NCBI GenBank assembly: GCA_017307375.1
Contig: JAFKFH010000020.1
Coordinates: 1 to 64,000, forward strand
Reading direction: 5' to 3'
DNA length: 64,000 nucleotides
DNA from: Alphaproteobacteria bacterium
GTDB taxonomy: Bacteria > Pseudomonadota > Alphaproteobacteria > Ferrovibrionales > Ferrovibrionaceae
A program made the translations under genes and the position numbers. Each line of letters opens with the position of its first letter. Position 1 is the stretch's first letter. The notes beneath the pieces were generated by a model. The model saw only the letters and a list, made by a program, of their open reading frames with translations, made no database searches and was not told where the DNA came from. Below are positions 16,469 through 25,121 of the stretch, piece after piece.

Positions 16469-17211
16469 ACGACCTGGGAAACGCCGGCTGCCTGCCGGCC
16501 GCCGATATGGTCTCCCAGTTTCGGCAGGCGGCCAGCCGGGATGAGCTCTGGGCGATGCTGCATCGCCATATGGACAGTATCGGCGTCACCGGCATCATGT
16601 ACGGGAGCGAGGCGCGCCCGAGCAGCGAGGGCGCCCACGACATCTTCCTCACCTCCTACGATCCGGCCTTCGTCGAGGCAAAACTGTCGAACCGCCTGTT
16701 TCAGTGCGATGAATACGTCCGGGCGGCAAGGGTCGAAACGTCGCCGGTGCTGTGGAGCGAGACCGAGCGCCTGGAAAATCTGAGCCGCGAGGCGCAACGC
16801 TCCCTGGAACTCGACTGGGATTACGGCGTCCTGGCCGGTGTGACCTTGCCCATGCGCTTTCACCACGGGATCGGCCGCAGCGGCATGGGCCTGCACGCCG
16901 CCGGCATGAAGTGGACCGAGTTCGACCGGCTATGGGCGTCGAACCGCAACAGGATCTGCATTGTCGCCAACGCCTTCGACGTCTGCCTGCGCGAGCAGCA
17001 TGCCGGCGAATACTTCAACCTGTCGCGGCGCGAACGGGAATGCCTGCTGTGGCTGATCTGCGGTCTGCGGCGCGAGCAGATCGCCCACCGCCTCGACATC
17101 CACCTGAAGACCGTCGAGAAGCAGATCGAATCCGCACGCCGGAAATTGAAAGCCGCGACGGTCGCCCAGGCAGTGGCGACCGCGCTGGTCTACAATCTGG
17201 TCAGCCCCTGA
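16465..17211 (+). CDS. LuxR-type regulator with autoinducer-binding-like domain
   Basis: A 248-residue LuxR solo: an N-terminal domain resembling the autoinducer-binding fold and a C-terminal GerE HTH (LSRRERECLLWLICGLRREQ, then HLKTVEKQIESARRKLKA). In the ligand domain the acidic residue of the LuxR family appears kept (FQCDEYVRAA) but the neighbouring proline is glutamate and the pocket tryptophan position in TSYDPAFVE is phenylalanine, so a classical acyl-homoserine lactone may not be the ligand. No luxI gene is present in the window. Start chosen from the 4-base overlap with the MFS gene. Confidence 0.87.
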   Translation: MNDLGNAGCLPAADMVSQFRQAASRDELWAMLHRHMDSIGVTGIMYGSEARPSSEGAHDIFLTSYDPAFVEAKLSNRLFQCDEYVRAARVETSPVLWSETERLENLSREAQRSLELDWDYGVLAGVTLPMRFHHGIGRSGMGLHAAGMKWTEFDRLWASNRNRICIVANAFDVCLREQHAGEYFNLSRRERECLLWLICGLRREQIAHRLDIHLKTVEKQIESARRKLKAATVAQAVATALVYNLVSP

Positions 17212-17233
17212 CCGGATATGCCGGCATGCCGTT

Positions 17234-17998
17234 CTAACCGATCGTCACCCCGCCATCGGCGACGATAACCTGGCCGGTGATGAAACTCGCTGCCGGTCCG
17301 GCCAGGAACGCCACCACCCCGCCGATCTCGTCGGGCTGGCCGATGCGGCGCAGCGGCGTGGTCGCGTTGCGGCGATCGAGCGTCTCGGGATCCTCCCACA
17401 GCGCCTTGGCGAAATCGGTCTGCACCAGGCCCGGGGCGACGCAGTTGACGCGGATATTGCGGTGGCCCCATTCGACGGCGAGGTTGCGGGCCAGGGCGAA
17501 ATCGGCCGCCTTGGAAATGCCGTAGCCGCCGATGACAGGCGTGCCGCGGATGCCGGCGATCGAGGAGACGATGACGATCGCCCCGCCGCCGCGCTCGGCC
17601 ATGCCGGGAATGACGAGGTTGCAGAGCCACAGGTTGCTCTTGACGTTGGCGCCCATGATCTTGTCGAAGGCTTCGTCCGACAACTGGTCCAGCGGGCCAT
17701 AGACCGGGTTGATCGCGGCGTTGCAGACCAGGATGTCGACCCGGCCGAAGGCTTCGACGGTACCGGCGACCAGCGCCTCGACCTCGGCCTTGCGCGAAAT
17801 GTTGCAGGCGATCACCCGGGCGGTGCCGCCGGCCTGGCGGATCTCCTCGGCCACCGGTTCGCAGGCCTCCGCCTTGCGGCTGGAGACCACGACCCTGGCG
17901 CCGAGCCGGGCCAGGGTGACGGCGATCGAACGCCCGATGCCGCGGCTGGAGCCGGTGACGATCGCGACCTTGTCGGTCAGGTCGAAGGGTGTGGTCAT
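17234..17998 (-). CDS. SDR family oxidoreductase
   Basis: A 254-residue short-chain dehydrogenase. It has the Rossmann motif TGSSRGIG, NAAINP, the catalytic serine in VSSIAG, the YGISK active-site Tyr/Lys pair and the C-terminal FITGQVIVADGG segment. It follows the APH kinase and acyl-CoA dehydrogenase genes on the same strand with a 16-base gap, as the last gene of that operon. A role in oxidising a hydroxyacyl or alcohol intermediate of the same catabolic route is inferred; the substrate is not readable from the sequence. Confidence 0.9.
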   Translation of the reverse strand: MTTPFDLTDKVAIVTGSSRGIGRSIAVTLARLGARVVVSSRKAEACEPVAEEIRQAGGTARVIACNISRKAEVEALVAGTVEAFGRVDILVCNAAINPVYGPLDQLSDEAFDKIMGANVKSNLWLCNLVIPGMAERGGGAIVIVSSIAGIRGTPVIGGYGISKAADFALARNLAVEWGHRNIRVNCVAPGLVQTDFAKALWEDPETLDRRNATTPLRRIGQPDEIGGVVAFLAGPAASFITGQVIVADGGVTIG

Positions 17999-18014
17999 CG
18001 TGGTTCTTTTCCTG

Positions 18015-19043
18015 TCAGTTCACCAGTTCCCAGGCGCGGTCGGCCAGGGCGCGCCCACGGGCGCCGACGGTCTCGGCCTCGGCGCTGGATGCATTGCCGG
18101 CCTTGGCGCGGGCCAGCACGCCTTCGAGGATCACCGCCAGACGGAACAGCGAGAAGGCGAAGTGGAACGGTTCGAGGGCGGCATCGCGGCCCGATGCCGC
18201 AGCATAGGCCCGCACATAGGCCGCCCGGTCGGGAATTCCCAGTTCGGCGAGGTCGCAGCCGACCAGGCCCTTGTAGATCGACGGCGCGGTCACATAGCAG
18301 ATGCAGTTATAGGCGAGATCGGCCAGCGGATGGCCCAGCGTCGCCAGTTCCCAGTCGAGGATGCCGATCACCCGCGGTTCGGTCGGGTGGAACATCATGT
18401 TGTCCAGCCGGAAATCGCCGTGGCAGATCGTCGTCTCGTCGCCGGCGGGGATGTTGGCCGGCAGCCAGGCGGCCAGCCGGTCGATCGCCGGATTGTCGCG
18501 GGTGCGCGACTTCTCCCACTGGCCGGACCAGCGCGCGATCTGGCGCTGGAAATAATTCCCGGGCTTGCCGTAATCGGCCAGCCCGATGCCCTGCCAGTCG
18601 ACGGCGTGGAGACGGGCCAGCGTCTCGTTCATCGCCAGGTAGATCGGCGTCCGCTCGGTCCGATCGACTTCCGGCAGCGTCGGCTGCCAGAAGATGCGGC
18701 CGACCAGCCGCTGCATCACGTAGAACGGCGTACCGATGACGTCGCGGTCGTCGCAGAAGACCAGCGGCCGCGGCACCGGCACGTCGGTGCCCGACAGCGC
18801 CTTCAGCACGCGGAATTCGCGGTCGACGGCATGGGCGGAGGGCAGGATCGGCCCCGGCGGCTGCTTGCGCAGCACGTAGTCGCCCCGGTCGGTGACCAGC
18901 AGGAAGGTCGGGTTCGACTGGCCGCCGCGCATCTGGCGGACCTCGACCAGCCGGGCGCCGAGCGCGTCGCCGATCAGGGTCGCTAGTCGCCCGGTCGGGA
19001 ACCGGTGCGCCTCGCGCACCGGTATGGTCTCGGCTTCGGTCAT
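18015..19043 (-). CDS. APH-family phosphotransferase, ACAD10/11 kinase-like
   Basis: A 342-residue aminoglycoside-phosphotransferase-fold kinase. It has [13 protein letters not shown] (nucleotide loop), YVLRKQPPG (ATP lysine), the catalytic loop [15 protein letters not shown] and the metal-binding [18 protein letters not shown]. This subgroup corresponds to the N-terminal kinase domain of ACAD10/ACAD11 and to LvaA of the Pseudomonas putida levulinate pathway, where 4-hydroxyacyl-CoA is phosphorylated. The start overlaps the stop of the acyl-CoA dehydrogenase gene by 4 bases, supporting a joint function. Antibiotic resistance is unlikely. Confidence 0.9.
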   Translation of the reverse strand: MTEAETIPVREAHRFPTGRLATLIGDALGARLVEVRQMRGGQSNPTFLLVTDRGDYVLRKQPPGPILPSAHAVDREFRVLKALSGTDVPVPRPLVFCDDRDVIGTPFYVMQRLVGRIFWQPTLPEVDRTERTPIYLAMNETLARLHAVDWQGIGLADYGKPGNYFQRQIARWSGQWEKSRTRDNPAIDRLAAWLPANIPAGDETTICHGDFRLDNMMFHPTEPRVIGILDWELATLGHPLADLAYNCICYVTAPSIYKGLVGCDLAELGIPDRAAYVRAYAAASGRDAALEPFHFAFSLFRLAVILEGVLARAKAGNASSAEAETVGARGRALADRAWELVN

Positions 19044-20236
19044 CCGGCGTACTTGGCCAGTTCGAGCTTGGCGACGGTCTCGCGGTGCACCTCGTCCGGC
19101 CCGTCGGCAAAGCGCAGGGTGCGGCTGCGGGCATAGGCATAGGCCAGGTGGAAATCCTGGCTGACCCCGGCCCCGCCGCAGACCTGGATGGCCCGGTCGA
19201 TCACCTTCTGGGTGACATTCGGGGCCACCACCTTGATCATTGCGATCTCGGCGCGTGCGGCCTTGTTCCCGACCTCGTCCATCATCCGCGCGGCATGCAG
19301 CGTCAGCAGGCGCGCCTGATCGATCTCCATCCGCGATTCGGCGATCCAGTGCCGCGTCACCCCGTGATCGGCGATGGTCTTGCCGAAGGTGGTGCGCTGC
19401 ATCGCCCGCCGGCACAGGGTTTCCAGCGCACGCTCGGCCACGCCGATCTGGCGCATGCAGTGGTGGATGCGCCCCGGCCCCAATCGCCCCTGGGCGATCT
19501 CGAAGCCGCGCCCCTCGCCCAGCAGGATGTTGCCGGCGGGCACGCGGACATTCTCGAACACCACCTCGGCATGGCCATGCGGCGCATCGTCATAGCCAAA
19601 GACGGTCAGCGGCCGGACGATGGTGATGCCCGGGGTGTCCATCGGCACCAGGATCATCGACTGGCGCTTGTGCTTCGGACCCTCCGGATCGGTCTGGCCC
19701 ATCAGGATGGCGATCTTGCAGCGCGGATCCATCGCGCCCGAGGTCCACCACTTGCGGCCGTTGATCACGTAGTCATCGCCGTCGCGGCGGATCTCGGTGC
19801 GGATGTTGGTGGCATCCGACGAGGCGACGCCCGGCTCGGTCATCGCAAAGCACGAGCGGATCTCGCCGGCCATCAACGGTTCCAGCCACTGCTTCTTCTG
19901 GGCGGCATTGCCGTAGAGGGCGATGGTCTCCATGTTGCCGGTATCGGGCGCCGAACAGTTGAACGGTTCCGCCCCGATCGGCGACCGCCCCATGATCTCG
20001 CACAGCGAGGCATACTCGTAGTTGGTCAGCGCGTCGGGAAACTCGCGCTTGGGCAGGAACAGGTTCCACAGCCCCTCGGCCTTCGCCTTGGCCTTCAGGT
20101 CCTCCATGATCGGCGAGACCGACCAGCGTGTCGGCAGGCGGTTCAACTCCTCCTCGAAGGCGGCCTCGGCCGGATAGACATGGCGGTCCATGAACGCCTT
20201 GACCTGCAGGCGCAGGTCGTCGATACGCGCGCCCAT
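19040..20236 (-). CDS. Acyl-CoA dehydrogenase, ACAD10/11-like
   Basis: A 398-residue flavoprotein. Family signatures include [30 protein letters not shown] and the C-terminal [18 protein letters not shown]. It resembles the dehydrogenase part of ACAD10/11 and is translationally coupled to the APH kinase gene, forming a split version of that fusion. ATG 20236 is preferred to TTG 20242 because GGGGGA lies at the right distance; its upstream neighbour ends 2 bases before it. Likely acts on a phosphorylated 4-hydroxyacyl-CoA or related acyl-CoA (inference). Confidence 0.9.
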   Translation of the reverse strand: MGARIDDLRLQVKAFMDRHVYPAEAAFEEELNRLPTRWSVSPIMEDLKAKAKAEGLWNLFLPKREFPDALTNYEYASLCEIMGRSPIGAEPFNCSAPDTGNMETIALYGNAAQKKQWLEPLMAGEIRSCFAMTEPGVASSDATNIRTEIRRDGDDYVINGRKWWTSGAMDPRCKIAILMGQTDPEGPKHKRQSMILVPMDTPGITIVRPLTVFGYDDAPHGHAEVVFENVRVPAGNILLGEGRGFEIAQGRLGPGRIHHCMRQIGVAERALETLCRRAMQRTTFGKTIADHGVTRHWIAESRMEIDQARLLTLHAARMMDEVGNKAARAEIAMIKVVAPNVTQKVIDRAIQVCGGAGVSQDFHLAYAYARSRTLRFADGPDEVHRETVAKLELAKYAG

Positions 20237-20238
20237 GC

Positions 20239-21381
20239 TCAATCCCCCATCAGCCCGCCGGCATCGGCCAGCCGCTCCAGGTGGTGGTCGGCATCACCGA
20301 ACATCAGGTCGATCATCGTCAGCCGCTTGAAATAATGGCCTGCCGCATATTCCATCGTCATGCCGATCCCGCCATGCAGCTGCACCGCCTGCTGGCCGAT
20401 GAACCGGGCCGAGCGGCCGATCTGGATCTTGGCGCCGGCAATCGCCCGGCAGCGTTCGTCGGCATCGTCCGCGGCCGCCATCATCGTCGCCAGCATCGCC
20501 ATCGACCGGGCCTGTTCCAGCGCGATGAACATCTCGGCCCCGCGATGCTGCAGCACCTGGAACGAACCGATCGGCACGCCGAACTGCTTGCGCGTCTTCA
20601 GGTAGTCGATGGTGAGCGCATGCAGCGCGGCCATCGCCCCGACCGCCTCAGCCGACAATGCGGCAATGGCCTCGCCGACCACCCGTTCGATCAGCGGCAG
20701 CGCATCCTCGCCGAACACGGCGTCCGCAGCCACGCGGACCCCGGCCAGGCTCACCTCGGCCGCGCGCAGGCCGTCCTGGGTCGGGTAGCCGCGGCGGGTC
20801 AGCCCGGTCGCGTCACCATCTACCAGGAACAGCCCGATCCCGCCGCGGTCACGCGGCCCGCCGGCGATCCGGGCCGAGACGAACAGCTTGCCGGCGCTGT
20901 CGCCATGCAGCACCACGCCCTTCTCGCCGTTCAGCACCCAGCCATCGCCATCGCGCTTCGCGGTGGTCTCGACCGCGTTGAGGTCGTAGCGCGACTGCCG
21001 CTCGGTGTGGGCGAAGGCGAGCGTCAGGTTGCCGGCCGCGATCTCGGGGATCAGCGCGGCTTTCTGCGCCTCGCTGCCGCCATGGCGGATGAAGCCGCCG
21101 CCCATCACCACCGTGGCCAGATAGGGTTCCAGCACCAGGCCGCGACCGAAGGCTTCCATCAGGATCATCGTCTCGACCGGCCCGCCGCCGAAGCCGCCAT
21201 GGTCCTCGGCAAACGGCAAGCCGAGAAAGCCGAGTTCGGCGAACTTGGCCCACATCGCAGCCGAATAGCCGTGCTCGGCCCGGCCCAGGGCCTTGCGCTG
21301 TTCGAAGCCGTATTCGTCGGCGATGAGGCGCTCGACGCTGTCCTGCAGCAGGCGCTGCTCTTCACTCAGATCGAAATCCAT
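20239..21381 (-). CDS. Acyl-CoA dehydrogenase family protein
   Basis: A 380-residue acyl-CoA dehydrogenase beginning [19 protein letters not shown]. It has [12 protein letters not shown] in the flavin-binding sheet, [31 protein letters not shown] and [20 protein letters not shown] at the C-terminus. The usual FAxTExxxGSD segment is altered (serine/aspartate pattern replaced by RQSRYDL), as in the less-characterised homologs that form heteromeric pairs with a neighbouring dehydrogenase. It lies 3 bases downstream of another acyl-CoA dehydrogenase gene; a hetero-oligomer of the two is plausible (inference). Confidence 0.9.
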   Translation of the reverse strand: MDFDLSEEQRLLQDSVERLIADEYGFEQRKALGRAEHGYSAAMWAKFAELGFLGLPFAEDHGGFGGGPVETMILMEAFGRGLVLEPYLATVVMGGGFIRHGGSEAQKAALIPEIAAGNLTLAFAHTERQSRYDLNAVETTAKRDGDGWVLNGEKGVVLHGDSAGKLFVSARIAGGPRDRGGIGLFLVDGDATGLTRRGYPTQDGLRAAEVSLAGVRVAADAVFGEDALPLIERVVGEAIAALSAEAVGAMAALHALTIDYLKTRKQFGVPIGSFQVLQHRGAEMFIALEQARSMAMLATMMAAADDADERCRAIAGAKIQIGRSARFIGQQAVQLHGGIGMTMEYAAGHYFKRLTMIDLMFGDADHHLERLADAGGLMGD

Positions 21382-21384
21382 CTC

Positions 21385-22584
21385 TCACAACCCCAGGATC
21401 GCCTTGGCGATGATGTTCTTCTGGATCTCGTTCGAACCGCCGTAGATCGAGACCTTGCGATAGTTGAAGTAGGCCGGCGCGATCGAGCCGGACGCCTCCG
21501 GGCCGATGGTCGGTTCGTTCCAGCCGTCCGGCGTTTCCGGCTGATACGGCATGCCGTAAGGCCCGATGACCTCGAGCAGCAGCTCGGTCGTCGCCTGCTG
21601 CAGTTCCGAACCCTTGATCTTGAGGATCGACGAGGCCGGGTCGGGCTTGCCCTTCTGCCGCCGGCTTTCGGCGGCGACGACACGCAGCTGCGTCATCTCC
21701 AGCGCCTTCAGCTCGACCTCGACCGCCGTCAGCTTTTCCATGAAGCGGCGGTTGCGGATCAGCGGCTCGCCGCCGTCATGCTGCACCGCCGCCAGCTCCC
21801 GCACCCGGCGCAACCGTTCCTTCGAGGCGCCGATGCGGGCGATGCCGGTGCGCTCGTTGCCCAGCAGGAACTTGGCGTAGTCCCAGCCCTTGCCTTCCTG
21901 GCCGACCAGGTTCCCATAGGGCACGCGCACGTCGTCGAAGAACACCTCGTTGACCTCGTGGCCGCCGTCGATCGTCTGGATCGGGCGCACGGTGATGCCC
22001 GGCGTCTTCATGTCGACCAGGATGAACGAAATGCCTTCCTGTTTCTTCACCGTCGAATCGGTGCGGCAGAGGCAGAAGATCCAATCGGCGTGCTGGGCCA
22101 GCGTCGTCCAGGTCTTCTGGCCGTTGATCACCCATTCGTCGCCCTCGCGCTTCGCCGTGGTCTTCAGCGAGGCAAGGTCCGAACCCGATCCGGGCTCCGA
22201 GAAGCCCTGGCACCACCAATCGTCGAGATTGGCGATGCGCGGCAGGAAGCGCTTCTTCTGCTCCTCGCTGCCGAACTGGATGATCACCGGACCGACCATC
22301 GAGGTGCCGAAGGCCAGCATCTGCGGCGCCGGGGCCTGCTGCAATTCGTCCTGGAAGATGTACTGCTGCACCGGGCTCCAGCCGGTGCCGCCCCATTCCG
22401 GCGCCCAATGCGGCACCGCCCAGCCCCGGGCATTCAGGATCCGGGTCCACTGGACCAGGTCCTCCTTCGACGGGTGGCGGCCTTCCTGCATCTTGCGCCG
22501 CAACCCCTCGGGCAGCGCCGTCTTGAAGAATGCCCTGACCTCGTCGCGGAAAGCGATTTCCGCCTCGGTAAAGCGCAGATCCAT
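21385..22584 (-). CDS. Acyl-CoA dehydrogenase
   Basis: A 399-residue acyl-CoA dehydrogenase with the full signature QGFSEPGSGSDLASL, WVINGQKTWTTLAQHADW and a C-terminal YGGSNEIQKNIIAKAILGL. N-terminal MDLRFTEAEIAFRDEVRAFF is typical. The ATG at 22584 has GGAGAGG upstream; the GTG one codon earlier is less likely. It is in an operon after the acyl-CoA ligase gene (13-base gap) and before a second dehydrogenase, consistent with the first oxidation of an acyl-CoA made by the ligase. Confidence 0.93.
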   Translation of the reverse strand: MDLRFTEAEIAFRDEVRAFFKTALPEGLRRKMQEGRHPSKEDLVQWTRILNARGWAVPHWAPEWGGTGWSPVQQYIFQDELQQAPAPQMLAFGTSMVGPVIIQFGSEEQKKRFLPRIANLDDWWCQGFSEPGSGSDLASLKTTAKREGDEWVINGQKTWTTLAQHADWIFCLCRTDSTVKKQEGISFILVDMKTPGITVRPIQTIDGGHEVNEVFFDDVRVPYGNLVGQEGKGWDYAKFLLGNERTGIARIGASKERLRRVRELAAVQHDGGEPLIRNRRFMEKLTAVEVELKALEMTQLRVVAAESRRQKGKPDPASSILKIKGSELQQATTELLLEVIGPYGMPYQPETPDGWNEPTIGPEASGSIAPAYFNYRKVSIYGGSNEIQKNIIAKAILGL

Positions 22585-22597
22585 CACATCCTCTCCT

Positions 22598-24241
22598 TCA
22601 GTGTTGCCGGCGCTGCCGTTCCTCGGCGCGCAATTCTACCTTGGAAAGCTTGCCGACCGGGGTACGGGGCAGCGTATCGCGGAATTCGAGCGCGGCGGGC
22701 ATCTCGTGCCGCCCGACCTTGTCGGCCAGGAACGCCCTGAGCTGGTCGAGGGTGAAGGCCGCGGCACCCTGGCGCAGCTTGACGAAGGCCTTGGCCGCCT
22801 CGCCGCGATAGTCGTCGGCAATGCCGACGACGAGGGCTTCCTCGACCGCCGGATGTTCATAGATCGCCTGTTCGATCACCTGCGGATAGACGTTGAAGCC
22901 GCCGGAGATGATCATGTCCTTCTTGCGATCGACGATGAAGAACCAGCCGTCCTCGTCCATGTAGCCGATATCGCCGGTGAGCAGCCAGCCGTCGACGAAG
23001 GCGACCTGGTCGTCCTCCGGCCGGTTCCAGTAACCGCGGGTGATGTTGGGCCCCTTGATGCGCAGCTCGCCGGTCTCGCCCGGCGCCAGCACCCGCCGCG
23101 GATCTTCGATCGCCACCACCTCGATCACCAGCCCTGGCAGCGGCACACCGATCGAACCCGGCTTGATCACGCCGTCGCGCGGCAGGTTGGTGCCGGCCGA
23201 ACAGGTCTCGGTCATGCCCCAGCCCCCGCCCAGGCGATGGCCGGTCAGGCGCTGGAAGCGGGCCGCCACCTCGACCGGCAGCGGCGCACCGCCCGACGAA
23301 CAATAGAGCAGCGACGAGAAGTCGCGGCTTTCCAGCCCCGGATGGTTGGCCAGCGCGATCCACATCGTCGGCACACCGGGAAAGGCGGTGGCCCTCCGCT
23401 TCTCGATATCGTCCAGCGTGGTCTCGACATCGAAGCGCTGGCGCAGCAAGATCTCGTTGCCGTTCTGCAGCTGGCGCAACAGGATCGTGATCAGGGCGTA
23501 GATGTGGAACAGCGGCAGCACGCAGATCACCCGCCCGCCCCCGTCCGCCGGGGGGTGGATCGCGGCAAACCAGCTGTCGTAGATATTGACGCCGGCGGTC
23601 AGGTTGCCGTGGCGCAGCATCGCCCCTTTCGGCAGGCCGGTGGTGCCGCCGGTATATTGCAGCAGCATGACGTCGTCCGGTGTCACGTCCGGCCATCGGG
23701 CCGGCAGCGGCACGTCGGCGACAAAGGCGGCATAGGACACGACATCGGGACGATCCGGGATCGGGGCCAGCGGGCCGCCGGGTCCCCAGGCCTCGTCCTC
23801 GCCCACCACCACCAGGTCGAGCAGACCGGCATCGAGCAGCCGGATCGCCATCGGCAGCATGCCGGCCAGATTGGTCGTCACCAGCAGGCGTGCCCCTGAA
23901 TCCTTCAGTTTGTGGGCCAGCTCGCGCTCGGCATCGAGGGGGCTCAGATGCGTCAGCCGGGCGCCGGCCCTGGCGCCGCCGAAGAAGGCAAAGGGATGAT
24001 AAGGCGAATTCGGCAGGTACAGCGCAGCGACCGCGATGCCGCGCGCCAGCAGCGCGGCGCCGAAACGATGCGCATGGCGGCCCAGTTCATCATACGTGAC
24101 GAACCGCCCGCGAAACTCGAGCGCAGTGCGCGGGCCATGGGTTGCGACCGCACGATCGAGCAGTGCCGGAATGGTCGAGATCGCGATCGGCGCCGTGGCG
24201 CTGAGGCCCGGCGGATAGGCCTTTTCCCAGGGATAGCTCAT
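22598..24241 (-). CDS. Long-chain/medium-chain acyl-CoA ligase
   Basis: A 547-residue AMP-forming acyl-CoA synthetase. Motifs are YTGGTTGLPKGAMLRHGNL (P-loop A3), GWGMTETCSAG (A5), TGDIGYMDEDGWFFIVDRKK (A7/A8) and the catalytic lysine in TPVGKLSKVEL (A10). N-terminal MSYPWEKAYPPG is typical of FadD-like enzymes. ATG 24241 is preceded by GGGACGGG and chosen over the ATG at 24253. First gene of a six-gene minus-strand operon (ligase, three dehydrogenases, kinase, SDR) and therefore the entry step for a free carboxylic acid. Confidence 0.93.
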   Translation of the reverse strand: MSYPWEKAYPPGLSATAPIAISTIPALLDRAVATHGPRTALEFRGRFVTYDELGRHAHRFGAALLARGIAVAALYLPNSPYHPFAFFGGARAGARLTHLSPLDAERELAHKLKDSGARLLVTTNLAGMLPMAIRLLDAGLLDLVVVGEDEAWGPGGPLAPIPDRPDVVSYAAFVADVPLPARWPDVTPDDVMLLQYTGGTTGLPKGAMLRHGNLTAGVNIYDSWFAAIHPPADGGGRVICVLPLFHIYALITILLRQLQNGNEILLRQRFDVETTLDDIEKRRATAFPGVPTMWIALANHPGLESRDFSSLLYCSSGGAPLPVEVAARFQRLTGHRLGGGWGMTETCSAGTNLPRDGVIKPGSIGVPLPGLVIEVVAIEDPRRVLAPGETGELRIKGPNITRGYWNRPEDDQVAFVDGWLLTGDIGYMDEDGWFFIVDRKKDMIISGGFNVYPQVIEQAIYEHPAVEEALVVGIADDYRGEAAKAFVKLRQGAAAFTLDQLRAFLADKVGRHEMPAALEFRDTLPRTPVGKLSKVELRAEERQRRQH

Positions 24242-24321
24242 GACCCGTCCCATGCTGGATTGACGACGGCGGCATTAGATGCTGAACTAGGAATATATAC
24301 AGAAAAAGTCAGGAAAGCTCC
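24242..24321. promoter_or_regulatory. Divergent promoter region, ligase operon / SDR
   Basis: Eighty bases separate the two divergent starts. TATATA at 24294-24299 is a possible -10 for the plus-strand SDR gene; no convincing -35 is seen. On the minus strand the same A/T-rich block could serve the ligase operon. Confidence 0.35.
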
Positions 24322-25110
24322 ATGCCACGCCTTCAGGGCAAGTCCGCCATCGTCACCGGGGCCGCGTCGGGCATCGGCCGGGCCAGCGCCACACTGTTCG
24401 CGGCCGAGGGGGCCGCCGTGATGGCGGTCGACCGCGACGCCGATGCAGTGGCACAGGTCGCCGCCGATATCATCGCCGCCGGCGGCAATGCGGCAGCCTT
24501 CGCCGCCGATGCCGGCGACGAGCCCCAGGTGCAGGCATTCATTGCCGCAGCGGTCGCCGAGTTCGGCGGCCTCGACATCGTCTACGCCAATGCCGGCATC
24601 TCCGGCGGGCTGGTGCCGCTGTTCGAACAGACGGTCGAACAATGGCAGGAAACCCTGCGCGTCAACCTGATCGGCCCGTTCCTCGCCATCAAGCATGCCG
24701 CACCGCTGATGGTCGCGAAGGGCCGCGGCGCCATCGTCTGCACGGCATCGGTCGCCGGACTGCGCGCCAATGCCGCGGGCAGCCCCTACAGCGCCAGCAA
24801 GGCAGGCGTCATCAGCCTCGTCCAGACCACGGCCAACGCGCTCTCCGGCACCGGGGTGCGCGTCAACGCCGTCTGCCCCGGCCTGATCGAGACCGGCATG
24901 ACCAAACCCCTGTTCGATCATGCCCGGGCCCGCGGCACCGAAGACCGCATCGGCCAGCTGAACCCGACCGAGCGGGCCGGCGCGCCGGAGGAAATCGCGA
25001 CGATGGCCCTGTTCCTGGCCAGCGACGAGGCAAGCTACGTCAACGGTCAGGCGATCGCGGTCGACGGCGGCCTGTCGTCGACCCTGCCCTTCAGGCAGCA
25101 ACGGCGCTGA
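24322..25110 (+). CDS. SDR family oxidoreductase
   Basis: A 262-residue short-chain dehydrogenase with TGAASGIGRA, NAGISGG, the catalytic serine in CTASVAG, the YSASKAG Tyr/Lys motif and YVNGQAIAVDGG. AGGAAAG precedes the ATG at a good distance. Divergent from the acyl-CoA ligase operon and convergent with the quinone oxidoreductase gene. It probably oxidises a hydroxyl group in the same catabolic pathway, by context only. Confidence 0.9.
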   Translation: MPRLQGKSAIVTGAASGIGRASATLFAAEGAAVMAVDRDADAVAQVAADIIAAGGNAAAFAADAGDEPQVQAFIAAAVAEFGGLDIVYANAGISGGLVPLFEQTVEQWQETLRVNLIGPFLAIKHAAPLMVAKGRGAIVCTASVAGLRANAAGSPYSASKAGVISLVQTTANALSGTGVRVNAVCPGLIETGMTKPLFDHARARGTEDRIGQLNPTERAGAPEEIATMALFLASDEASYVNGQAIAVDGGLSSTLPFRQQRR

Positions 25111-25121
25111 CCGCGCCATGA

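Noticed and set aside
17222-17231. Short palindrome CGGCATGCCG between LuxR and SDR genes
   Set aside because: Only 10 bp with no T-run; such GC palindromes are expected by chance in this sequence.
18015-19043. Aminoglycoside resistance phosphotransferase
   Set aside because: The operon context and sequence type match the ACAD10/11-associated kinase group.
20281-22740. Very long plus-strand reading frame opposite the acyl-CoA dehydrogenase genes
   Set aside because: Low-complexity Arg/His/Gly-rich translation with no family resemblance; it is the antisense shadow of GC-rich codons, as are similar frames at 11565-13343, 17462-18739 and 27028-28953.
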